DNA from: Firm-04 sp045591925
Lineage (GTDB): Bacteria > Bacillota > Clostridia > Oscillospirales > Ruminococcaceae
Assembly (NCBI GenBank): GCA_045591925.1
Contig: JAZNTW010000068.1
Location: 1 to 5,744 of the forward strand
Direction of reading: 5' to 3'
DNA: 5,744 nt
Part shown: positions 1 to 5,597 of the stretch, piece after piece
Position numbering within the stretch: the stretch's first letter is position 1
Layout: each line of letters opens with the position of its first letter
Notes under the pieces: model-generated
What the model was told of the DNA's origin: nothing
Databases searched by the model: none
Seen by the model: the letters and a program-made list of their open reading frames with translations, nothing else
Program-made: the position numbers and the translations under genes

Positions 1-18
1 AGGCAATACCGCACAGAG
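1..18. repeat. Left terminal inverted repeat
   Basis: This is the left arm of the inverted repeat pair, AGGCAATACCGCACAGAG. It pairs with 163-180 with three non-Watson-Crick positions, one of which would be a G-U wobble in RNA. The inner part, GCACAG (11-16), can alternatively pair with CTGTGC at 101-106. Confidence 0.65.
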
Positions 19-61
19 TTGGTGGTGCAGATACGCAGTCAGATTTTTCGTCAGATTGTAT

Positions 62-102
62 AGAAATGACGCCGCTGGGCTGACGCCCAGCAAGGAATTT
101 CT
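62..102. repeat. Central bulged hairpin of the inverted-repeat element
   Basis: GCTGGGC (74-80) and GCCCAGC (85-91) form a perfect 7-bp stem with a 4-base loop. Outside it, AGAAAT (62-67) pairs with ATTTCT (97-102) across an internal loop. There is no T-run after the stem in either direction, so it does not look like an intrinsic terminator; it is more likely a structural part of the element. Confidence 0.6.
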
Positions 103-162
103 GTGCAAAATAGCGGAAAATATGCAAGTACAAGTAGATGTGCCGCCAAGCCGTAAGGCGGA

Positions 163-180
163 CTTTGCGCGGTGTTGCCT
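163..180. repeat. Right terminal inverted repeat
   Basis: This is the right arm of the pair, CTTTGCGCGGTGTTGCCT, the imperfect reverse complement of bases 1-18. It ends 74 bases before the start codon of the glycosidase gene, so the element occupies most of that gene's upstream region. Confidence 0.65.
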
Positions 181-238
181 TATATGATCAACTGTATGTT
201 CCGATTCTTCTATCGACTGAAACAGGATATCTGACTCC

Positions 239-249
239 GAGAAAGGGGG
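239..249 (+). promoter_or_regulatory. Ribosome binding site that fixes the glycosidase start
   Basis: GAGAAAGGGGG lies five bases before the ATG at 255. It is the only good Shine-Dalgarno sequence near the 5' end of the reading frame and decides the start at 255 over an in-frame ATG at 138, which lies inside the inverted-repeat element. I see no convincing -35/-10 pair for this gene between 181 and 238. Confidence 0.75.
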
Positions 250-254
250 TTTCT

Positions 255-1892
255 ATGATACTGCTCGAACAAATTACACTGAAATACAAGCAAAATAATC
301 GCCGCTTTTGCCTCATCACGGACGGCAGTGCCGCACAGACAGAAACCGTGCGGTTCCGCGCGGAATGGGATGGCGAAACAATCGCACTGCTGGTTTCGGC
401 AGATGCGGAAATCGTGCTGGAGGAGTGTTCTGCGACATTTTCGTATGCCTTTGACGAAAACGACCGCATCTTCTTAAACGGCTGGCAGTCATGGACGGAC
501 AGCATCGAGCACTCCATCCATGATAAAATGCGCGGCATTGACCATCTGCCGCCGTATGTCGTGGAAAAATACGCGCTTGCGCAATACGGTGACTATGCTT
601 TCACGCCCTATCCGGCGCAGTCAGGACAGCTGCACGGCTGGACCTACGGTTATTTCCGCTGCGATGACGCATTTATGCTGATTGGTGCGCTAAATGAACA
701 GGACGGCTTTACCTGCATCGAAACCGATACCAAAGTAAATTCGTTTTCGCTTCGCAAGGACTGCGCAGGTCTGCTTCTGACCGGTGAATATCGTATGGAT
801 GCGATGATCATTTCCGGCAGCGAGGATGCGGTGTTTGACCGTTATTTTGCAGCATTGGGAATACCGCCCGTCAAGGCGAAGCCAATCTTTGGCTATACAA
901 GCCATCATCGGCATGGTGCAAATATCAGTGATCAAAAAATCATCGACGACCTGCTTGGACTGCATTCGCTCGATTGCAAGGCAAATGTCTTTTTCGTTGA
1001 CAAAGGCTGGACAACCGCAGTTGGCGACTGGTTCTCTGTCGATCAGGAGAAATTTCCGGACGGCATGGATAATATCGCAGACGCAATCGGAAAAGCACAG
1101 CAGCGTGCCGGACTCTGGCTTGCACCGTTTATCTGCGAGGAGGCATCGGAGATTTTCCGTGAGCATAAGGATTGGCTCGTGACGGATTCAGAGGATCATT
1201 TTGTGATCGCCGGCGCAAACTGGCATCAGTATTATGTGCTTGACATCTACCATCCGGAGGTACGTGCGTATCTGCGGCAGGTATTTGCGACAATCATTCA
1301 CGACTTAGGATATTCGCTGCTCAAGCTCGATGCGCTTTACGCTGCGTGTATTCAGCCGCGTCCGGATAAAACGCGCGGCAGAATCATGGCTGACGCAATG
1401 GATTTTCTGCGTGAAATCACAGAGGGTGCAGAGCTGCTTGCAAGCGGCGTACCGCTTGGCGCTGCCTTCGGCAAGGTTGATTATTGCCGCATCGGCTGCG
1501 ATGTAACGCTTGACTGGGATGACAAGTCCTATCTGCGCGTCATGCACCGCGAACGCCCCAGCACAAAACGCTCGCTGCTGAACTCCGTGTTTCGCCGGCA
1601 GTTAGACGGCAGAGCATTCGGAACTGCGCCGGATGTATTCTTCCTCAGAAAAGACCGTATTGATATGCCGACATCACAAAAGCAGTGTCTCGCTGAAGTC
1701 AGCGCGCTGACCGGCAGCGTTCTGTTGACCTCGGATGATTGCGCAATGTATAACGATAACCAGCAGATGATGCTGCGACGGATGATGCGAATGCGCAGTG
1801 CAAGCATTCTCTCCGCTGAGATTCAGGATCATCAGCTGAATCTGCGGATTCGCCGCGGCGATCAGGAATACAGCAAAAGCTATGCGCTTTGA
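255..1892 (+). CDS. GH36 alpha-galactosidase-like glycosidase, cytoplasmic
   Basis: This 545-residue protein resembles clostridial GH36 (clan GH-D) alpha-galactosidases, which remove alpha-linked galactose from oligosaccharides such as raffinose or melibiose by a retaining mechanism. An N-terminal beta-sandwich (about 1-205, with FLNGWQSW at 73-80) is followed by a TIM barrel (about 210-500) and a short beta C-terminus. The likely nucleophile is D359 in LKLDALYAAC and the likely acid/base is D416 in CRIGCDVTLDWDD; both match the family. Other family-like blocks are GLWLAPFICEEASEI (286-300), GVPLGAAFGKVDY (398-410) and FRRQLDGRAF (446-455). Two usually conserved substrate-site segments are altered: GYTSHHRHGANIS (213-225), where a Trp normally follows Ser, and VDKGW (248-252), where DDG(W/Y) is usual. 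There is no signal peptide, so it probably acts in the cytoplasm on imported sugars. The family call is fairly sure; the galactose specificity is an inference. The dockerin gene follows 68 bases later with no terminator between them. Confidence 0.8.
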   Translation: MILLEQITLKYKQNNRRFCLITDGSAAQTETVRFRAEWDGETIALLVSADAEIVLEECSATFSYAFDENDRIFLNGWQSWTDSIEHSIHDKMRGIDHLPPYVVEKYALAQYGDYAFTPYPAQSGQLHGWTYGYFRCDDAFMLIGALNEQDGFTCIETDTKVNSFSLRKDCAGLLLTGEYRMDAMIISGSEDAVFDRYFAALGIPPVKAKPIFGYTSHHRHGANISDQKIIDDLLGLHSLDCKANVFFVDKGWTTAVGDWFSVDQEKFPDGMDNIADAIGKAQQRAGLWLAPFICEEASEIFREHKDWLVTDSEDHFVIAGANWHQYYVLDIYHPEVRAYLRQVFATIIHDLGYSLLKLDALYAACIQPRPDKTRGRIMADAMDFLREITEGAELLASGVPLGAAFGKVDYCRIGCDVTLDWDDKSYLRVMHRERPSTKRSLLNSVFRRQLDGRAFGTAPDVFFLRKDRIDMPTSQKQCLAEVSALTGSVLLTSDDCAMYNDNQQMMLRRMMRMRSASILSAEIQDHQLNLRIRRGDQEYSKSYAL

Positions 1893-1944
1893 GCCGCAGA
1901 CGCAAATCACACGCATATCCTATATATTTCACTCGAATTGATAT

Positions 1945-1952
1945 AAAGGAGG
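1945..1952 (+). promoter_or_regulatory. Strong ribosome binding site for the dockerin protein
   Basis: AAAGGAGG is a near-perfect Shine-Dalgarno sequence eight bases before the ATG at 1961. It selects this start, which leads directly into a signal peptide, over an upstream in-frame TTG at 1889 overlapping the previous gene's stop. No clear promoter is visible in the 68-base gap, though it is AT-rich around 1916-1946, so co-transcription with the glycosidase is possible. Confidence 0.8.
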
Positions 1953-1960
1953 TTTCTGAG

Positions 1961-2704
1961 ATGAAACGACTGACATCCCTTTGCAGTATGTTTCTCGCGG
2001 TCATATTACTAGTTTCAACCATCTCCGCACCGCGCGTGAATGCTATTGATTTATCCGAAGAATCGGTGCGGTCTACGCTGCTTGCATTCCAGGAGCAGTA
2101 TCCGGAGGGCACGCCTTTCGATACATTCAATGTTTACGCATGGCACGGCGGCATTTACCAGATCGGAACAGGCTGCGCCGCCTTTGCGTTTATACTGAGT
2201 GATGCGGCATTCGGTTCACTGCCGGCTCGGAAATACTACGATTACTCGCAAATTCGGGTCGGAGATATTCTTCGCATGAACAATGATGAACACAGCGTCA
2301 TTGTTATTGATGTCCATGCGAACAGCATCATTGTTGCGGAGGGCAACCTAAATGGCAAGGTACATTGGGGGCGTGAAATCCCACTGTCTCCGGTTCACAA
2401 TCAGGAAATCGTCTACGCTATGACGCGGTATCCGGAAGATATGCCGCCGCCTGTGTCCATAAAGGGTGACGCAAATGATGATAAGCTGGTTTCCATTGAG
2501 GACGCGCAGCTCGTATTGCAATCGTATGCGCAAACGCTTTCCGGCTTGCCGCCAACGCTGTCCGAAAAACAACTGAGCAATGTCGATATTGATGGCGACA
2601 AGCAAGTGAACATCCTCGATGCACAATACATCTTGATATACTATTCGGAAAATACGCTTGCAAATCAGCCATGCACATGGGAACAGATCATCGCAAGAAC
2701 ATAA
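1961..2704 (+). CDS. Secreted CHAP/NlpC-like cysteine hydrolase with dockerin
   Basis: This 247-residue protein has three parts. Residues 1-28 are a signal peptide (KR, a hydrophobic core, predicted cleavage after VNA), so it is exported. Residues about 35-157 look like a papain-fold CHAP or NlpC/P60-type hydrolase: the candidate catalytic Cys is C72 in GTGCAAFAF, the candidate His is H111 in DEHSVIVID, and E127 and N129 in AEGNLNG sit where such domains carry the third and fourth polar residues. Such domains cut peptidoglycan peptides or amide bonds; the real substrate is unknown. After a short Pro linker (PEDMPPPV, 158-165) comes a type I dockerin with two calcium loops, D170-x-N-x-D174...D181 and D209-x-D-x-D213...D220, each followed by a DAQ helix, and a Ruminococcus-style tail ending CTWEQII. 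The dockerin should anchor it to a cohesin on a scaffoldin or on the cell surface. The dockerin call is very secure; the hydrolase class is less so. Confidence 0.85.
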   Translation: MKRLTSLCSMFLAVILLVSTISAPRVNAIDLSEESVRSTLLAFQEQYPEGTPFDTFNVYAWHGGIYQIGTGCAAFAFILSDAAFGSLPARKYYDYSQIRVGDILRMNNDEHSVIVIDVHANSIIVAEGNLNGKVHWGREIPLSPVHNQEIVYAMTRYPEDMPPPVSIKGDANDDKLVSIEDAQLVLQSYAQTLSGLPPTLSEKQLSNVDIDGDKQVNILDAQYILIYYSENTLANQPCTWEQIIART

Positions 2705-2712
2705 ATCAAATA

Positions 2713-2770
2713 AATCCCTTTCGCACTTCACACGAACGCTCCGTGTGTCAGCGCGAAAGGGATTCTTTTT
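2713..2770 (+). terminator. Strong intrinsic terminator, probably bidirectional
   Basis: A perfect 12-bp stem, AATCCCTTTCGC (2713-2724) with GCGAAAGGGATT (2753-2764), encloses a second hairpin CACACG/CGTGTG (2729-2734 and 2742-2747). On the + strand it is followed by CTTTTT (2765-2770) and ends the dockerin gene. Read from the - strand, the stem is followed by a looser T-rich stretch (2698-2712), so it may also stop transcription of the facing gene that ends at 2814. Confidence 0.9.
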
Positions 2771-2781
2771 ATACCAAGTAG

Positions 2782-2795
2782 TTCAAAATTTTGAA
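2782..2795. repeat. Perfect 14-bp palindrome between convergent genes
   Basis: TTCAAAATTTTGAA is an exact palindrome between the shared terminator and the stop codon of the hemolysin III-like gene. It is too AT-rich and has no loop, so it is a poor RNA hairpin; it could be a protein-binding site or chance. Confidence 0.4.
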
Positions 2796-2813
2796 TCAGA
2801 CAGGCATTGCAGA

Positions 2814-3500
2814 TTATAGGACATACAATAGAATCGAAATCGCTTGCAGGAAGCTGCCTGCATTGACGAACAGATGGAAAACACCATGAACGTATCTGTG
2901 TTTTTTGCCAAGACCGTACAGCACCGCACCAATCGTATAGCAAATGCCGCCGGCAAGAAGCCAGGTAAAGCCCTTGATTCCGAGCACCTGAATCGTTGGC
3001 TTCACGACCGCGATAATCGTCCAACCCATCGTCAAATAGCAGATCATACTAAAGGTCTTATATTTTTTCAGATCAATCGCCGTGAGGATCGTTCCAATCA
3101 CCGCACAGCTCCACTCGATTCCAAACACAGTCCACGCAACGGCAGGTGAAATCCCGCGCATCCCGACTAGGAGAATCGGCGTATAAGTTCCCGCAATCAT
3201 AAAATAAATCGTACAATGGTCAACCACCTGCATGACGCGCTTGCCGATGCCATCCTTCAAGCCGTGATACACACTTGAAATCACAAAGAGCGCGCAAGTC
3301 AGGAAACCATAGATACTGCCGCTTGTAATCGCCCACGCATCGTGGTGTTTTGCGCCAATCAGGACGCTGCCAATCAAAATCAGCACGCCGACAGCACCGC
3401 CAACAATATGGGTAATCATATTCATCATTTCTTCGCCGTGCGTATAATCGGGCAGCTGCCGTTCACGCAATGGAATTCTTTTTGTGTTTGTGATCGTCAT
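2814..3500 (-). CDS. Hemolysin III / PAQR-family seven-helix membrane protein
   Basis: This 228-residue protein is full length for the bacterial hemolysin III (TrhA/YqfA-like) branch of the PAQR superfamily, which is related to adiponectin receptors. Seven hydrophobic segments can be drawn at about 28-50, 55-77, 93-113, 119-142, 148-168, 175-196 and 208-227. Family signatures are EEMMNMITHIVGG (23-35), SSVYHGL (75-81), DHCTIYFMIAGTYTPILL (94-111) and HGVFHLFV (205-212). The putative metal site uses H79, D94, H205 and H209. Q219 occupies a place in the last helix that often carries His in relatives as I recall them. Family members are metal-dependent membrane proteins implicated in membrane lipid homeostasis; the name hemolysin is historical and does not show toxicity here. 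The ATG at 3500 follows a good ribosome binding site and a near-consensus promoter, so the gene probably has its own transcript. It converges on the dockerin gene. Confidence 0.92.
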   Translation of the reverse strand: MTITNTKRIPLRERQLPDYTHGEEMMNMITHIVGGAVGVLILIGSVLIGAKHHDAWAITSGSIYGFLTCALFVISSVYHGLKDGIGKRVMQVVDHCTIYFMIAGTYTPILLVGMRGISPAVAWTVFGIEWSCAVIGTILTAIDLKKYKTFSMICYLTMGWTIIAVVKPTIQVLGIKGFTWLLAGGICYTIGAVLYGLGKKHRYVHGVFHLFVNAGSFLQAISILLYVL

Positions 3501-3507
3501 AGAAATC

Positions 3508-3517
3508 GCTCCCTTCT
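3508..3517 (-). promoter_or_regulatory. Ribosome binding site of the hemolysin III-like gene
   Basis: On the - strand, AGAAGGGAGC lies about eight bases before the ATG whose first base is 3500. It supports that start. The predicted transcription start falls at about 3517, giving an mRNA leader of only about 17 bases. Confidence 0.7.
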
Positions 3518-3523
3518 GTCTTT

Positions 3524-3552
3524 ATGATATCTCATCCCGGCGAAAAAATCAA
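3524..3552 (-). promoter_or_regulatory. Sigma-A-type promoter of the hemolysin III-like gene
   Basis: On the - strand, a -35 box TTGATT (3552-3547) is separated by exactly 17 bases from a -10 box TATCAT (3529-3524). The same TTGATT hexamer with a 17-base spacer is found at the tRNA-Gln promoter in this window. The expected start is near 3517. Confidence 0.65.
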
Positions 3553-3687
3553 CCTACCATCCGCAGAATCAGGATGCTTTCTATTTTGTGCGACTCTACC
3601 GGCAAAATGCTCGTATCTACGTGTATTCTACAGATAGTCGAATCGTAGTTTCAAGCAGTAGAATCCGTCATCTACCCCCCATAACAC
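3553..3687. other. Intergenic stretch with no recognised gene
   Basis: No supported gene lies here. The stretch is notable only for repeated TCTAC (3595, 3616, 3627, 3671) and its complement GTAGA (3658), including a perfect 7-bp inverted pair ATTCTAC (3625-3631) and GTAGAAT (3658-3664). A run of six C follows at 3675-3680. It may hold regulatory sites or be decayed sequence. Confidence 0.4.
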
Positions 3688-3721
3688 AAAAAGCGCCTAC
3701 CGCTCACAGAAGCGATAGGCG
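3688..3721 (-). terminator. Intrinsic terminator of the LRR protein gene
   Basis: On the - strand, CGCCTATCGCT (3721-3711) pairs with AGCGGTAGGCG (3704-3694), an 11-bp stem with one G-U wobble and a 6-base loop. It is followed by GCTTTTT, the T-run being 3692-3688. It lies about 22 bases past the stop codon of the LRR gene. A short TTTTA at 3722-3726 makes weak activity in the other direction possible. Confidence 0.85.
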
Positions 3722-3743
3722 TTTTATAGTGAATCATTCTGAC

Positions 3744-5363
3744 TTATCTGAGTCCAAGTTCGACTGCAAGATCATCATATTTCTGGAACTCATCACCGTA
3801 ATAATTGTTCTTCCACATATCCATCATCTGCTCGTAACGCGCATTGCCCCAGCGCCAGCCCTGATCAACCGAGCCAGAGCCGATGAGAACAATTTTCGCA
3901 TCGGGATATGTTTCCTTTAGCAGTGACACGCTGTTCCAACCGCAGTAGGTGGATTCCATCCAGACTCGCTGCATCATCGGAGAATTCAGTAGCGGTGTGA
4001 TGTCGCCAATCGGATTATAGCTGATATTGACATCGACCAGCTCACGCAACTCCGCAAGCGGCGACAGGTCAGAAATACGATTGAGGAACAATTCAAGATA
4101 ATGCAAATGCTTGAGATTTTTCAATGGCGAAATATCCCATATCTGATTATCAGCAAGGATCAACAGCCGTAGCTCCGGCAGCCATTCGCAGATACCGGAA
4201 ATATCAGAAATCGCCTGATGTCCCAAATCCAGCGCAAGCAGCTCCGGACAGTATTTGAGTACATGAAGATTATTCGAGTACATACGTGGATAATCGTAGT
4301 GAATAATCAGCACGGAAAACGCAATGGCGTCAGTACGAAGCGACCAGCGCGAGCCAAGATAAACGCGCCAAACAACCTTTGCCGTCCGGATTTCCTGACG
4401 GAAGTTCGCCAGGGTCTCATTGCCCAAACCGCAATTACACATATTCACAATTTCAAGGTCAGAGAATTGTGCGATGACACTCTTCAATTCAGGAAGATCA
4501 TCCTCCGTCATACGCTTGCCGCTAAGATCCAATTCCTTAATGGAAGAATCGTACTCCTCGCCATCATAAAAGACAGTCCAACCAAATGAAATCTCCGGAA
4601 ACGTCGTAATCAGCGCAATCCGCTCCTCATCAGTCAGCTTCTGACCGTGAAGGTCAACCGATACGAGATTCGGAAAGAGCGCAATTTGATCCAAAATTGA
4701 AGCATCCAGCTGCACATCACGCAAGTCCAGTGACTCAGCATTCACCATGACCTGCTTTCCGTATACGTCGTAGGTTTCAATCACTTCAAATGAAACCTCC
4801 GGAAACGCAGATTCGAGCTTTTCCTTTTCGGTATTTGGAATGGTAATATCTCCAAATATAACCGTTTTCAACTCCGGAAGATATTCTAATTTTCGGGAAA
4901 ATGTGCGAAAATCCGTGATACCATGCTCAGAAACATTCAGAGAAGTGATGTCGGTGCGATAGGTTTCATTCTCAATTAGCACGACAGTCTGATAAACAAG
5001 CTCTGTATCAGGAAACGCCTGCCGTAAAGCAAACGATTGCTCCACTTCAACCGGAAAGCTTCCGAGATCCGCTTTTTTCAGATTTTTAAAACGCCGAAGA
5101 TGATTCTTCAGCGAGTCCAAATCAGGTATTTCTTTTCCATTAAACGAGATTTCTTCAGCAAATACGTCTGTTTTTTTGCCAAAGATATCAAATTGCAACT
5201 GATAATAGCCCCAAACACAGCCGCCCACAATGAGTAGGAACACGACAGAAAGGATCGTCCACAACCACAATCGTTTGACGAGAGCCTTATCCGTCATCTG
5301 ATCCGATTGGACTTCCTGCATCTCCGGCACAACAGGCGGCACCAGATTATTTTGTACTTCCAT
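3744..5363 (-). CDS. Single-pass membrane protein with leucine-rich repeats
   Basis: This 539-residue protein has a 31-residue, Gln- and Glu-containing cytoplasmic head, one membrane helix (about 32-54, LWLWTILSVVFLLIVGGCVWG) and a large C-terminal part that should face outward. The ectodomain starts with degenerate modules of about 70 residues, each marked by an (A/T)FP(D/E) element and an LDL or LNV strand: FP at 117, 187 and 255 and a related strand near 326-334. Internalin-like repeats follow (about 374-470), such as LLILADNQIWDISPLKNLKHL and LELFLNRISDLSPLAEL. A last YPDAKIVLIG unit (486-495) and a Trp/Tyr-rich tail close the protein. LRR ectodomains usually bind proteins or glycans; the ligand here is unknown and no enzyme domain is visible. 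The start at 5363 follows TGGAG at a nine-base spacing. A longer reading frame from 5543 is rejected because it runs through the tRNA gene. It has its own terminator and no clear promoter. Confidence 0.85.
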   Translation of the reverse strand: MEVQNNLVPPVVPEMQEVQSDQMTDKALVKRLWLWTILSVVFLLIVGGCVWGYYQLQFDIFGKKTDVFAEEISFNGKEIPDLDSLKNHLRRFKNLKKADLGSFPVEVEQSFALRQAFPDTELVYQTVVLIENETYRTDITSLNVSEHGITDFRTFSRKLEYLPELKTVIFGDITIPNTEKEKLESAFPEVSFEVIETYDVYGKQVMVNAESLDLRDVQLDASILDQIALFPNLVSVDLHGQKLTDEERIALITTFPEISFGWTVFYDGEEYDSSIKELDLSGKRMTEDDLPELKSVIAQFSDLEIVNMCNCGLGNETLANFRQEIRTAKVVWRVYLGSRWSLRTDAIAFSVLIIHYDYPRMYSNNLHVLKYCPELLALDLGHQAISDISGICEWLPELRLLILADNQIWDISPLKNLKHLHYLELFLNRISDLSPLAELRELVDVNISYNPIGDITPLLNSPMMQRVWMESTYCGWNSVSLLKETYPDAKIVLIGSGSVDQGWRWGNARYEQMMDMWKNNYYGDEFQKYDDLAVELGLR

Positions 5364-5410
5364 TGATTTCAGCTCCAGATACGCGCATTTCGTAAAATAA
5401 ATTACAATTA

Positions 5411-5459
5411 AATCAAAAAGAAATAACCGAAAGCCGATCGTATACGCAATCGGCTTCGG
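5411..5459 (-). terminator. Intrinsic terminator after tRNA-Gln
   Basis: On the - strand, CCGAAGCCGAT (5459-5449) pairs with ATCGGCTTTCGG (5438-5427) with one bulged T around a 10-base loop. It is followed by a T-rich run including TTTTT at 5419-5415. It starts about eight bases past the tRNA 3' end and separates the tRNA from the LRR gene. Confidence 0.85.
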
Positions 5460-5466
5460 TGTTGGA

Positions 5467-5538
5467 TTGGGGTAGCAGGATTTGAACCTACGAATACCAG
5501 AGTCAAAGTCTGGTGCCTTACCGCTTGGCGATACCCCA
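5467..5538 (-). tRNA. tRNA-Gln (anticodon UUG)
   Basis: The - strand folds into a complete cloverleaf. The acceptor stem is TGGGGTA (5538-5532) with TACCCCA (5474-5468) and discriminator A at 5467. The anticodon stem is CCAGA (5513-5509) with TCTGG (5501-5497), with loop CTTTGAC and anticodon TTG at 5506-5504, which reads CAA glutamine codons. The T arm carries GGTTCAAATCC. The length is 72 bases and CCA is not encoded, so it must be added after transcription. The U-A first acceptor pair is typical of bacterial tRNA-Gln. It sits just downstream of an rRNA operon but has its own promoter. Confidence 0.95.
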
Positions 5539-5546
5539 GTCAATTT

Positions 5547-5575
5547 ATTATACCATAGAGTGCAATAAAAATCAA
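5547..5575 (-). promoter_or_regulatory. Promoter of tRNA-Gln
   Basis: On the - strand, a -35 box TTGATT (5575-5570) and a consensus -10 box TATAAT (5552-5547) are exactly 17 bases apart. Transcription should start near 5540, only about two bases before the mature tRNA. This supports independent transcription rather than release from the rRNA precursor. Confidence 0.75.
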
Positions 5576-5597
5576 GACAAATTCAAGATTTTTTTAA

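Larger units (their letters stand above)
1..180. mobile_element. MITE-like non-coding element with terminal inverted repeats
   Basis: The first 18 bases (AGGCAATACCGCACAGAG) match the reverse complement of bases 163-180 (AGGCAACACCGCGCAAAG) at 15 of 18 positions, so the stretch is bounded by imperfect terminal inverted repeats. Inside are a central bulged hairpin (62-102), a short CCGCC/GGCGG hairpin (143-161) and a direct repeat GTCAGATT (38-45 and 50-57). No plausible gene lies inside. This structure fits a miniature inverted-repeat transposable element or another dispersed palindromic repeat. The left flank lies outside the window, so a target-site duplication cannot be checked, and the element may begin a base or more earlier. 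I do not recognise a parent insertion-sequence family. An open frame running out of the element into the downstream gene is incidental. Confidence 0.6.

Noticed and set aside
38..57. Two copies of GTCAGATT as a possible start of a repeat array
   Set aside because: There are only two 8-base copies four bases apart inside the inverted-repeat element; this is not a CRISPR array.
138..254. A 39-residue N-terminal extension of the glycosidase from an ATG at 138
   Set aside because: It begins inside the inverted-repeat element, has no ribosome binding site, and the residues do not look like the start of a GH36 protein. The strong site at 239-249 supports the ATG at 255.
690..1166. A - strand open frame of 158 codons inside the glycosidase gene, with other antisense frames nearby
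   Set aside because: It is entirely antisense to a well-supported gene, has no family resemblance and is explained by base composition in a long coding region.
1893..1944. A promoter for the dockerin gene in the AT-rich gap
   Set aside because: TATATT-like -10 candidates exist around 1921-1928, but no acceptable -35 box lies 16-18 bases upstream.
1889..1960. An upstream TTG start for the dockerin protein, overlapping the glycosidase stop
   Set aside because: It would put a charged 24-residue stretch before the signal peptide. AAAGGAGG at 1945-1952 clearly marks the ATG at 1961.
3588..3920. A + strand open frame of 110 codons
   Set aside because: It runs through the terminator at 3688-3721 and antisense to the LRR gene, with no ribosome binding site or recognisable domain.
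5376..5410. A promoter for the LRR gene
   Set aside because: The stretch is AT-rich, but the only TTGATT and TTGTAA candidates lack a credible -10 at the right spacing.
5364..5543. A 60-residue N-terminal extension of the LRR protein beginning MTGVSPSGKAPDFDSG
   Set aside because: These residues are the translation of the tRNA-Gln gene and its terminator, a familiar annotation artefact. The start at 5363 has a ribosome binding site and leads directly into the cytoplasmic head and membrane helix.
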